20,678 nt of DNA from Mollicutes bacterium (GTDB taxonomy: Bacteria; Bacillota_I; Bacilli_A; RF39; UBA660), in contig DUPI01000098.1 in NCBI GenBank assembly GCA_012838395.1, positions 1 to 20,678 of the forward strand, given 5' to 3'. Positions 8,346-15,516 of the stretch are shown here, piece by piece. Each line of letters starts with the position of its first letter. The stretch's first letter is position 1. Position numbers and translations under genes: made by a program. The notes below the pieces were generated by a model. The model did not search any database, was not told the origin of the DNA, and saw nothing but the letters and a program-made list of their open reading frames with translations.

Positions 8346-9872
8346 TTGAATACTTTTTTTAGATTTTTATACGAGTTTATTTCAATTTTTGTTGAAGGAT
8401 TTTCTTTAGCATTTAAAGGAATTATAAATGGTATAAAACAAATAGTTAAATTTAGTGAATATCAAAAAGTAATAAACAGTTATAAACCTAGTTTTCAGGG
8501 TTTAGAATGGATATTAGTTGGTGCGGCGATAGCTTTCTTAGTTATTATTGTCGCTCTAGTAATTTTATTAATATTTTTTGGAATAAGAAGATTTTTAAGA
8601 TTTAGGAAAACAAAACTAAATCAAGAAGATTTATTAGATGAGATTTTTGATTTAAACAATCAAGTCAAAAAGTTAATGAAAGAAAAAGATGAAATTATGG
8701 CAATGAAAGTTTCTAAATTAGGTTTATCACCAGATGATCCTGATGTTCCTGAAGTGGGGGATGATGAAGATTCAGAAGAAAGAGATCTTTCAAATATTAG
8801 ATTTCCTAAACTTGATCGTATTGATCAAACACATAAGAATTTCAAAGCTAGAAACTATGCTAATAATTTTACATTAGAAGAATTAGTTGATAACTTTAGA
8901 GCATATGCTGCTAGTCAACTGCGCTTGTATTATGACGCTTCTTTGTTAAGAGCTTTTATAGGTGGCTTAGCAGCTGGTAAATTAATTATCCTTCAAGGTA
9001 TTTCCGGTACTGGTAAAACGTCTCTTGCTTATGCTTGGGGAAAATTCGTTAAAAAGGATTCTTGTATTGCATCAGTTGAACCATCATGGCGTGATAGAAC
9101 AGAGTTTATAGGATATTTTAATGAGTTTACTAAAAAGTTCAACGAAACTGATGTTTTAGCGGAGTTGTATGTTGCGGGCTTAGATGATGATGTTCATACT
9201 ATTATTCTGGATGAAATGAACATTGCTCGTGTTGAATATTATTTTGCTGAAATGTTATCTATCTTAGAAATGCCTTCTCGAGATGAGTGGATTATCGAAT
9301 TAGTTACTAGTCCGTGGCCAGAAGATCCGGAAAGAATTGTAGATGGAAAATTAAAATTACCAGGAAATTTATGGTACATTGGAACAATTAATAATGACGA
9401 CTCAACCTTTATGGTTACAGATAAGGTCTACGACCGTGCGATGCCAATAGATATTAATAATCGAATTGATCCTTTCAAGAGTAGGGAACAAGAAGCAATG
9501 AATATTAATTCGAGTTATCTTGAACGTTTATTCGAAGAAGCTGTAAGGGATTATCCTGTGTCAGAAAAAAGTTTAGTTAAGATTAAAGAAATGGATGATT
9601 ACGTAATTAAACATTTTAGAATTGCGTTTGGGAACCGTATTATGAAACAATTGGAAACTTTTGTTCCGGTATATGTTGCATCTGGTGGTAAGGAAGTTGA
9701 AGGAATAGATTACTTTATTGCTAAGAAAATTTTCCGTAAATTGGAACAATTAAATGTCGTGTTTATTCGTGATGAAATTGATCCTTTTATTGATTATTTA
9801 AATAAAGAATTTGGCCAAGGTGTGATGAAGGAATCAATTTCATATTTGGAATTATTGAAAAAATCAATATAG
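8346..9872 (+). CDS. Membrane-tethered McrB-type AAA+ ATPase
   Basis: 508 residues with a TTG start at 8346 preceded by GGGGGTGA (8332-8339); no in-frame ATG occurs before the membrane helix, so the TTG is likely real. Residues 1-50 are amphipathic, about 54-81 form a membrane helix with basic residues after it, and about 95-118 look like a coiled coil. The ATPase core starts near 165. Walker A is GISGTGKT (218-225), a WRDRTEFIGYFNEF segment characteristic of McrB-family ATPases follows, Walker B is IILDEMN (Asp289, Glu290), sensor 1 is GTINND (346-351), and DRA supplies a likely arginine finger (Arg364). These motifs indicate an active, ring-forming ATPase. McrB proteins normally carry a DNA-binding N-terminus and act with a nuclease; here the N-terminus is a membrane anchor and the neighbours are signal peptidases, which argues against restriction. 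Confidence 0.85.
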   Translation: MNTFFRFLYEFISIFVEGFSLAFKGIINGIKQIVKFSEYQKVINSYKPSFQGLEWILVGAAIAFLVIIVALVILLIFFGIRRFLRFRKTKLNQEDLLDEIFDLNNQVKKLMKEKDEIMAMKVSKLGLSPDDPDVPEVGDDEDSEERDLSNIRFPKLDRIDQTHKNFKARNYANNFTLEELVDNFRAYAASQLRLYYDASLLRAFIGGLAAGKLIILQGISGTGKTSLAYAWGKFVKKDSCIASVEPSWRDRTEFIGYFNEFTKKFNETDVLAELYVAGLDDDVHTIILDEMNIARVEYYFAEMLSILEMPSRDEWIIELVTSPWPEDPERIVDGKLKLPGNLWYIGTINNDDSTFMVTDKVYDRAMPIDINNRIDPFKSREQEAMNINSSYLERLFEEAVRDYPVSEKSLVKIKEMDDYVIKHFRIAFGNRIMKQLETFVPVYVASGGKEVEGIDYFIAKKIFRKLEQLNVVFIRDEIDPFIDYLNKEFGQGVMKESISYLELLKKSI

Positions 9873-9886
9873 GGTGGTGATGATAT

Positions 9887-11020
9887 ATGTCAAAATCTTT
9901 AAATATTAGTATTGATAACAGCTTAAGACAAAAGAGCAATACTTTTATTGAAAGAATAACGTCAGATATGTATTTTAAATCTGATGTTGCAGGGGATTCA
10001 TTGTCATTTGAATGGGTCGATGTAATTGAAGATGCTTGCATATACATTGATAATATCATCCGAAATCCCAAACTAGCACTTATTACTGAGGATGATATTG
10101 TCTTAATAGAAAAGGCAAAAAAGGTATCGGTAGCTAGTGTAAAGAATTTATCCAAAAATACCCATTATATTGAAAAAATTGATGCTGTTACTAATGATGT
10201 GCAACCGTCAAAACTTTTGATTGAGCGCCGTGAGGAAACTTACAATACTTATGAAAATAGATTTATATATACCTTGATTGAATATACTATAAGATTTGTA
10301 TTGAAAAAGGAAAAATCATTAGAAGATTTTACTTCAAAAAGTGATAAGACTTTAGAGTATGCAGCTTCCACTACGACTGGTAGCGAAAGAGTAAATATTG
10401 AATTAAAAATTAGTACAAATGAGTTGCCCAAAGAGACTGATAGTGATGTTATGGATGATGATGTGGCATCCGTTAAAAACCGTCTAAAAGCTATAAAAGA
10501 TTATTTTACTAATTGGAAAAGAAGTGAGTTTATGACGTCTTTAGAGGAAGCTCGCGTTCCGTTTGTCTCTTCTCCAATTAAAAAAACAAATTTAATATTG
10601 AAAAACCCTAATTTCCAGGTGGCAACAAAGTTATGGGAATATATTCAAACATATGATTTTGTAGATAAAGAAACTACAAAAGAAGATTTAGAAACCACAG
10701 GTAATAATTTGATAAAAGGAATTTTAGATGATACCTTTTTGATGAATTATTATGTTCTGGATTCTATTGCAGCAACTCAGAAGGCTCAAAAAGAAAAACT
10801 TGCTAAATATGCAGTTTTAATGATTGCTGGACAAGTGAGACGAGCAATAGAATTGTTATTACAAAGTGGAGTAGAAATATCCGATGAAGAAATCCTTAGT
10901 ATGATATCAGCGGAACTTAAAAGTGAAAAAGGCAAAACTGTAGTTAGTAGTGCCGATATTAAAAAGAAATTTCAGAAAGCAATGGATGAGTATTTTGAAA
11001 AAACTCAAGATTATTTGTAG
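9887..11020 (+). CDS. DUF2357-like partner of the AAA+ ATPase
   Basis: 377 residues, 14 bases after the ATPase stop, with GGGTGGTGAT upstream of the ATG. No signal sequence or membrane helix is visible, so it is probably cytoplasmic and largely helical. The segment YENRFIYTLIEYTI (residues 122-135) resembles the conserved E-NRF motif of DUF2357 proteins, which are commonly paired with McrB-type ATPases and can be fused to or replace McrC. Unlike many of those, I find no PD-(D/E)xK nuclease motif in the C-terminal half. Assignment to DUF2357 is from motif and gene pairing only. I infer that it is a scaffold or adaptor for the ATPase ring, possibly contacting the cytoplasmic tail of the peptidase fusion. 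Confidence 0.6.
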   Translation: MSKSLNISIDNSLRQKSNTFIERITSDMYFKSDVAGDSLSFEWVDVIEDACIYIDNIIRNPKLALITEDDIVLIEKAKKVSVASVKNLSKNTHYIEKIDAVTNDVQPSKLLIERREETYNTYENRFIYTLIEYTIRFVLKKEKSLEDFTSKSDKTLEYAASTTTGSERVNIELKISTNELPKETDSDVMDDDVASVKNRLKAIKDYFTNWKRSEFMTSLEEARVPFVSSPIKKTNLILKNPNFQVATKLWEYIQTYDFVDKETTKEDLETTGNNLIKGILDDTFLMNYYVLDSIAATQKAQKEKLAKYAVLMIAGQVRRAIELLLQSGVEISDEEILSMISAELKSEKGKTVVSSADIKKKFQKAMDEYFEKTQDYL

Positions 11021-11028
11021 GTGATGAT

Positions 11029-11598
11029 GTGAATAGATTAAAAGAAAATAAACTTTTTAAAATTGTATCAACAATAATTCGTGGTGGAGTTATTGTTATT
11101 CTTGTAGGCTTTATACTAGCTGTGTGTTTGCAACGATTTAGTGATAATAAAATATCGATATTTAAGTATCGCATGTTTACAGTAATATCAGGAAGTATGA
11201 GACCGAAACATGATATTGGTGATGTGTTAATTTCTAAAGAAGTAAAACCATCAACGATTAAGGTTGGAGACACAATTAGTTATGAAGGAAAAGTAGGGGA
11301 CTTAAAAAACAAGGTTATAACCCACGAAGTGACAAAGGTTATAAAAGATGAAGAAACAGGAAAATATAATTTTCACGCCAGAGGTTTAACGAATGTTATT
11401 GAAGATCCAATAATATCTGAAGACCAGATATATGGTGTTGTTATATACAAATCTTTAATACTGTCTTTAATTTATAGAATTATAGGAACTAATATAGGAT
11501 TTTATTTTTTTATAATAATTCCACTTCTTTATATTATAGGTTCGGAAATAATTACTATGTTATTAAGCAGAGAGGAAAATAGAAGACGAAATCTTTAA
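11029..11598 (+). CDS. SipW-type signal peptidase
   Basis: 189 residues, GTG start at 11029 with AGGTGAT (11019-11025) overlapping the previous stop; ATG triplets at 11024 and 11027 are in another frame. Standard SipW layout: membrane helix about 15-38, nucleophile box SGSMRP (Ser56), IGDVLIS and VGDTISY boxes, THE box with His99 in place of the lysine of ordinary bacterial signal peptidases, a HARG..N..ED acidic segment, then a second helix about 150-176 and a basic tail. All catalytic positions appear intact. Family role: cleaves signal sequences of TasA/camelysin-type proteins outside the membrane. The likely substrates are the exported proteins encoded at 27-5201, 11639-12871 and 13080-13706. 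Confidence 0.9.
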   Translation: MNRLKENKLFKIVSTIIRGGVIVILVGFILAVCLQRFSDNKISIFKYRMFTVISGSMRPKHDIGDVLISKEVKPSTIKVGDTISYEGKVGDLKNKVITHEVTKVIKDEETGKYNFHARGLTNVIEDPIISEDQIYGVVIYKSLILSLIYRIIGTNIGFYFFIIIPLLYIIGSEIITMLLSREENRRRNL

Positions 11599-11638
11599 GA
11601 GTTTGACATAGATTACCAGGAAATTCGAGGTGATATAA

Positions 11639-12871
11639 ATGAAACAAAAACATAGATTATATTGGCGCCTAAATTTAGTGTCTATATTTTTTATTGTCCT
11701 TTCGTTTATATCAGTTACACTTGCCTGGTTTGCATATAGTGGTTTATCGAATGTTTCGACTGATGTTGATGTTAAAGCTTGGTATATTATGCTTGAAAAG
11801 AATGGCGAAGAGATTTCTAATGATATTGTTATTTCGTTATCAGAAATATATCCAGGAATGGAAACTTTAGATGAAGTAGTTAAAATTAAAAACTTAGGGG
11901 ATTCAGATGCTAAAATTAATTATTCGATAGTATCAGCAAGAATTTTAGGTGACCCGAAAGATAATTATGTTGTAAATAAAAGTTCAGTTACTTCTGAATA
12001 CGTTGAAGATCTTCTGTCACACGATTATCCTTTTCACATTAATATCAATTTGTCTAAAAATTATGTTTTAGCGAAAGGTGATGAAAGTAAATTCGAAGTA
12101 TCTGTTTCTTGGCCTTTAGATTCTGATCATGATGCTTTAGATAGTTTTTGGGGTAATGAAGCTTATAAATTTCAGCAAAGCGAGGCTAACCGAAAAGGTG
12201 CCAACGAAAACTATCAGATAAGGCCGTCTATTCAGGTGGTTATAAGTGTTACGGCTGAACAGTATATGGAAGAAGATGATGATGCCAGTGACACTCGTTT
12301 TAATTTAGGTGATACAGTTTTATTTGATGTTGTTGACAATAAAATTTGTACCGAAATCAGCCCGACGTGTATAACAACGTTTGTCGCGGATGTTAATAAT
12401 AAATTATCAGAATCGACAGTAACTCTTATTCCAAGTCCTAAAAATACTTATTTGAGTGGGACTTGGAACAATTATAATTCCATATTATCAACTATTACAA
12501 ATGAATGGACAGTTGAAACAAGAGCATTATATGTAGAAGATGTATTACGAATTATTTCATCAGATGTTATGAAATCATTATTAATTAGAGAAAACCTCTC
12601 AGATGGTATTATAGGTAATTTAAGATATGGTGATAGAATTGATTTGGAATTAGAAAAGGCAACTAGTTATAATGGGCATTACACATTTATTAACCATACA
12701 TTTAATTATTTATCTTCTAACATTTGTTATTGGACCAATAGTAAATATAATGAAAGCAGTAGTTTTGCTATAAAAAGAGTTGATGAGGAACACACTAAGG
12801 TTTATGGATTAGCTAACAATACAAGTTGTAACATTATTCCGGTAATTTTAGCAGATAAAATAAATTTATAA
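11639..12871 (+). CDS. Large TasA-like exported protein
   Basis: 410 residues, last gene of the operon, 40 bases after the peptidase gene and preceded by GAGGTGAT (11628-11635). A basic start and a hydrophobic helix (about 12-32) run into TLAWFAYSG, followed by a D-V-D-V-K-A-W segment and an IYPGMETLDEVVKIKNLGD stretch. The last resembles the PG..(D)..V.V.N.G(D/S) strand-turn of TasA/CalY domains. The C-terminal third is a separate region with four cysteines (ICTEI, TCITT, ICYWT, SCNII) in a tryptophan- and asparagine-containing context; two disulfides are plausible. Signal sequence and co-transcription with a complete SipW-type peptidase make it the best candidate for that enzyme's dedicated substrate and a structural fibre protein. 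Confidence 0.8.
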   Translation: MKQKHRLYWRLNLVSIFFIVLSFISVTLAWFAYSGLSNVSTDVDVKAWYIMLEKNGEEISNDIVISLSEIYPGMETLDEVVKIKNLGDSDAKINYSIVSARILGDPKDNYVVNKSSVTSEYVEDLLSHDYPFHININLSKNYVLAKGDESKFEVSVSWPLDSDHDALDSFWGNEAYKFQQSEANRKGANENYQIRPSIQVVISVTAEQYMEEDDDASDTRFNLGDTVLFDVVDNKICTEISPTCITTFVADVNNKLSESTVTLIPSPKNTYLSGTWNNYNSILSTITNEWTVETRALYVEDVLRIISSDVMKSLLIRENLSDGIIGNLRYGDRIDLELEKATSYNGHYTFINHTFNYLSSNICYWTNSKYNESSSFAIKRVDEEHTKVYGLANNTSCNIIPVILADKINL

Positions 12872-12878
12872 GTTAATA

Positions 12879-12920
12879 AAAATAATGAGCAAAGATTAAT
12901 TTTGACTCATTATTTTAATT
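12879..12920 (+). terminator. Rho-independent terminator of the five-gene operon
   Basis: AAAATAATGAG (12879-12889) is perfectly complementary to CTCATTATTTT (12906-12916), with a 16-base loop and a T-rich 3' side. It lies just after the stop codon of the TasA-like gene. Confidence 0.75.
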
Positions 12921-13011
12921 TAAATAAACGATAATTTTTAAAGGCTAGAGATTTATTATATTAATTATTAGTTAAAAAACATTTAAGGTGTTGCAAAACA
13001 TAAGTAAAATA

Positions 13012-13041
13012 ATAAGGAACTGTTAGTTAACAGTTCCTTAT
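13012..13041 (-). terminator. Terminator for the minus-strand TasA-like gene
   Basis: A perfect 13-bp stem (13012-13024 with 13029-13041) and a 4-base loop. Read on the minus strand it is followed by TATTTTA and lies about 40 bases past the stop codon. The stretch between this hairpin and the plus-strand terminator (12921-13011) holds nothing recognisable. Confidence 0.8.
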
Positions 13042-13079
13042 ATTATAGCAAAGTATTCGAATTATTTATGCCATTTTTT

Positions 13080-13706
13080 TTATCCAAATATTTGCTCGAA
13101 TGAGATATTTGCATTGATTTTAAAAGTGCTATTTTCTGTAGCAGCTAAGTTGCCTATTAACGAATCAGCCTCATTATCCATTAATTCATCTTCACCTTCG
13201 TACCATTCAAAGTAAACTCTGATTGTGAAAGGTTTAAATTTAAATAGTTCAACATCTTTGTCAAAAGTTAATGTATTAGCTATTGATTCATCATTCAAGT
13301 TAATAAATTCAAGTGGATCACCTTCGACATAAGAGTCAGGAATAATTGAATATTTTGTAATCATTAGGTCGGGAATATTTTCATTTTCAATTTCCATGCT
13401 AATTGTATATTTAAAAGAAACATCTACATTACTAGGATCAACATCAATATCAAAATAGCCCTTAGAAGTTGGTGCGACTACATTTGAGGCAATATAGTCA
13501 TTCTCTTCAATTACAGGTTCGAACGTTATCGTAGAACTTGTATTGTTAGTTATATCTGTGTTACTAACAAGTATTTGCCATTTAGCAAATAAGGCTTCAA
13601 TATTACCAGTTGTATCCGCTACGTAACGTGAGTATGTGCTACTCATTAAACATAGACAAATTGATAAGGATACAAGTGCAGTTAAAACTTTTGCTTTCTT
13701 TAACAT
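13080..13706 (-). CDS. TasA/camelysin-like exported protein, separate unit
   Basis: 208 residues from the ATG at 13706-13704, chosen because GGAAGGAG lies seven bases upstream on the minus strand; a TTG two codons earlier is not needed. MLKKAK is followed by a hydrophobic helix (about 7-23) that ends in STYSRYVAD, the clearest SipW-substrate boundary in the window. The mature part has an ALFAKWQI strand, which in camelysin/TasA relatives follows the cleavage region. It also has a DNEADSLIGN acidic segment near the C-terminus. It contains no cysteine after the signal sequence, unlike the other exported proteins here. It is transcribed convergently to the operon from its own promoter, so its level can differ from that of the peptidases that probably process it. 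It may be the main fibre subunit, but size and context are the only basis for that. Confidence 0.8.
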   Translation of the reverse strand: MLKKAKVLTALVSLSICLCLMSSTYSRYVADTTGNIEALFAKWQILVSNTDITNNTSSTITFEPVIEENDYIASNVVAPTSKGYFDIDVDPSNVDVSFKYTISMEIENENIPDLMITKYSIIPDSYVEGDPLEFINLNDESIANTLTFDKDVELFKFKPFTIRVYFEWYEGEDELMDNEADSLIGNLAATENSTFKINANISFEQIFG

Positions 13707-13731
13707 ATACAAACTCCTTCCTCTTGTCTAT

Positions 13732-13760
13732 ATTATAAAATGTTTTTAATAGTTAAGCAA
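13732..13760 (-). promoter_or_regulatory. Sigma-A type promoter of the minus-strand TasA-like gene
   Basis: On the minus strand TTGCTT (13760-13755), a 17-base spacer, and a consensus TATAAT (13737-13732). The ribosome binding site and ATG follow within about 30 bases. Confidence 0.8.
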
Positions 13761-13768
13761 TCCTTTTT

Positions 13769-13818
13769 ACGCTTTTAGGCAACCTAAAACGTAAAGTTTA
13801 CACCTTTTCAGGTGTAAA
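13769..13818. repeat. Stacked inverted repeats upstream of the TasA-like gene
   Basis: Three symmetrical elements lie side by side just outside the -35 box of the minus-strand promoter. The first is ACG-c-TTTTAGG with CCTAAAA-CGT (13769-13792, one bulged C). The second is the 11-base palindrome GTAAAGTTTAC (13791-13801). The third is TTTACACCT with AGGTGTAAA (13797-13805 and 13810-13818, perfect, 4-base loop). They could be operator sites or a transcribed hairpin. No known operator consensus matches. Confidence 0.6.
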
Positions 13819-14022
13819 GGATAAGTTTCAATAATTTTTTGTCGGTTTTATGAGTGTTTTAAGTGTTGATAAATAAAGGGGTATGCAAAAAAACATTGCT
13901 TTACACACTGATAGTGTCTAATTAAAAAGAAAAATATGACTTTACACTTCTTTTTTGTTTCACTTTATAATTATTTAATATAATATTATAACTATTTATT
14001 TTTCTTTTAACCTTCACAGTAA
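13819..14022. other. Intergenic stretch without a gene
   Basis: No coding frame with a ribosome binding site is seen. It holds two more TTTACAC heptamers (13900-13906 and 13941-13947; the third copy is inside the hairpin at 13797). It also holds a small inverted repeat, ACACT-GAT-AGTGT (13905-13917), overlapping the first of them. The rest is A/T-rich and featureless to my reading. Confidence 0.5.
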
Positions 14023-14052
14023 TTGACATATGCTATGGTTATATGTTATATT
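14023..14052 (+). promoter_or_regulatory. Strong sigma-A type promoter upstream of the small broken gene and tyrS
   Basis: Consensus TTGACA (14023-14028), an 18-base spacer, and TATATT (14047-14052) with TG at 14044-14045. No T-box leader follows before tyrS; the only thing between is the small gene at 14079-14250. Confidence 0.75.
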
Positions 14053-14078
14053 ACAAGCAATGAACTAATGGTGATATA

Positions 14079-14250
14079 ATGAAAAATTTATTCTGGTTTT
14101 ACGAATCGAGTTTACAAAATTCAACCAATTCAACCAGTCAATAAAGTTTGGGATGATATTTCCAAGAAAGGTCAACAAGATTTCAGGGAAATGTTGGCTA
14201 AAAAAATGAATGAAAACAACAAAAATGACACTAAGGGAAAAACAAAGTAG
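14079..14250 (+). pseudogene. Small gene with an apparent one-base frameshift
   Basis: An ATG at 14079, with GGTGAT a few bases upstream, opens a frame that stops after 21 codons (TAA 14142). The +1-shifted frame is open from about 14083 to the TAG at 14248-14250 and reads as a normal, strongly basic protein. Its stretches include VYKIQPIQPVNKVWDDISKK and GQQDFREMLAKKM, but it has no start codon of its own near its beginning. Removing one T from the TTTT at 14097-14100 joins MKNLFWF to TNRVYKIQ and gives one 56-residue protein. So this is a frameshifted gene, a programmed shift, or an assembly error. I do not recognise the family. It lies between the tyrS promoter and tyrS and is probably co-transcribed with it. 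Confidence 0.6.
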
Positions 14251-14281
14251 TTTTCCTTTTCATATATTTAGGGAGGTTCTT

Positions 14282-15511
14282 ATGAAGTTATTTGATGAAT
14301 TAAAATGGAGGGGACTTGTTGATAATATAACAAGTACTGATTTAGAAGAAAAAATTAATAATGGTGGTTTAACATTTTATATTGGAACTGATCCTACTGC
14401 TGATAGTCTTCATATTGGTCATTTTTCTTCTCTTTTGGTTGCTAAAAGATTGAAAGATGGTGGACATCACCCTATTATTTTAGTAGGTGGGGCGACTGGT
14501 CTGATTGGTGATCCAAAACCTAATACGGAAAGACCAATAATTTCAAAAGAGGTTTTAGAGTATAATTATGATAGGTTATATGAGCAAATTGACAAAATAT
14601 TTGGTTTTGAAATTGTGAATAATTATGATTGGTCAAAGAATGTTAATTTTATTGATTATTTACGTGATTATGGTAAATTTTTTAGTGTTAGTTATATGTT
14701 AAATAAAGAGACTGTTAAAAGTCGTCTTGAGATAGGTATTACCTATACTGAATTTTCATATATGATTATGCAAGCTTTAGATTTCTTGTATTTATATGAA
14801 AATAAAAATTGTACTTTGCAAATAGGTGGGCAAGATCAATGGGGTAATATTACAGCAGGGATTGAATTAATTAGAAAAAAAGTTGGTGGTGAAGCATACG
14901 GTTTTACAATGCCTCTTATTACCAAAGCTGATGGTGAGAAGTTTGGTAAAAGTGAAGGTGGCTCTGTTTGGTTAGATAAGGAAAAAACAACTCCGTATGA
15001 AATGTATCAATTTTTAATTAATTCTGAAGATGCTAAAGTAATTGATTATTTAAAAAAATTAACATTTTTAACATATGATGAAATACTTAATTTAGAAAAA
15101 AATTTAAATGAAGAACCGCATCTTCGTTTAGCCCAAAAGGCGCTTGCAAAAGAAATAGTTGTATTTTTACATGGTGAAGAAGAATATGAAAAGGCTGTAA
15201 AAATTAGTGAGTCATTATTTAACGGAAATATTAAAGAGTTAAGTTCTAAAGATATTAAGGTTGGTCTAAGTGGTGTTCCTAGTTTTGAAATTACTGATAA
15301 CTTAAATATTGTTGATTTTTTAGTTAAACATGAAATTTGTTCTAGTAAGCGTGAAGCTAGAGAATTTATTAAAGCAGGTTCGATAACTATAAATGATGAG
15401 AAAATCTACGACGAAGCTTTAATAATTGATGAAAAATTAGCAATCGATAATCATTTAATTGTTGTAAGAAGAGGAAAGAAAAAATATTTTATAGGATATT
15501 TTAGTAGGTAA
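14282..15511 (+). CDS. tyrS: Tyrosyl-tRNA synthetase
   Basis: 409 residues from the ATG at 14282, preceded by GGGAGGT (14271-14277). The in-frame ATG at 14210 would add 24 residues unlike the family and would overlap the small gene, so it is rejected. The enzyme activates tyrosine with ATP and charges tRNA-Tyr. Class I signatures are clear: HIGH at 44-47 in a DSLHIGHFSS context, the tyrosine-pocket strand QIGGQDQWGN, and KFGKS at 220-224. A C-terminal S4-type RNA-binding domain covers about 345-409. Length matches bacterial TyrRS (about 420). Its neighbours tyrS and rpsD are also close in Bacillus subtilis. No T-box (specifier stem plus TGG-rich antiterminator) is seen upstream, although many Firmicutes tyrS genes have one. 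Confidence 0.97.
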   Translation: MKLFDELKWRGLVDNITSTDLEEKINNGGLTFYIGTDPTADSLHIGHFSSLLVAKRLKDGGHHPIILVGGATGLIGDPKPNTERPIISKEVLEYNYDRLYEQIDKIFGFEIVNNYDWSKNVNFIDYLRDYGKFFSVSYMLNKETVKSRLEIGITYTEFSYMIMQALDFLYLYENKNCTLQIGGQDQWGNITAGIELIRKKVGGEAYGFTMPLITKADGEKFGKSEGGSVWLDKEKTTPYEMYQFLINSEDAKVIDYLKKLTFLTYDEILNLEKNLNEEPHLRLAQKALAKEIVVFLHGEEEYEKAVKISESLFNGNIKELSSKDIKVGLSGVPSFEITDNLNIVDFLVKHEICSSKREAREFIKAGSITINDEKIYDEALIIDEKLAIDNHLIVVRRGKKKYFIGYFSR

Positions 15512-15516
15512 AGTAA

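Noticed and set aside
8346..11020. McrBC-type restriction system
   Set aside because: The ATPase is McrB-like, but it has a membrane anchor in place of a DNA-binding domain, and no nuclease motif is visible in the DUF2357-like partner. The operon also contains signal peptidases.
13856..13884. Sigma-B type promoter (GTTTTAA and GGGTAT)
   Set aside because: The -10 matches well, but the spacer is 16 bases, longer than usual, and no gene starts shortly downstream.
14053..14281. T-box leader for tyrS
   Set aside because: Neither the conserved TGG-containing antiterminator bulge nor a terminator precedes tyrS; the space is taken by the small frameshifted gene.
14210..14281. Longer N-terminus of TyrRS starting at 14210
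   Set aside because: The extra residues do not fit the family, they overlap the small gene, and a strong ribosome binding site stands before the ATG at 14282.
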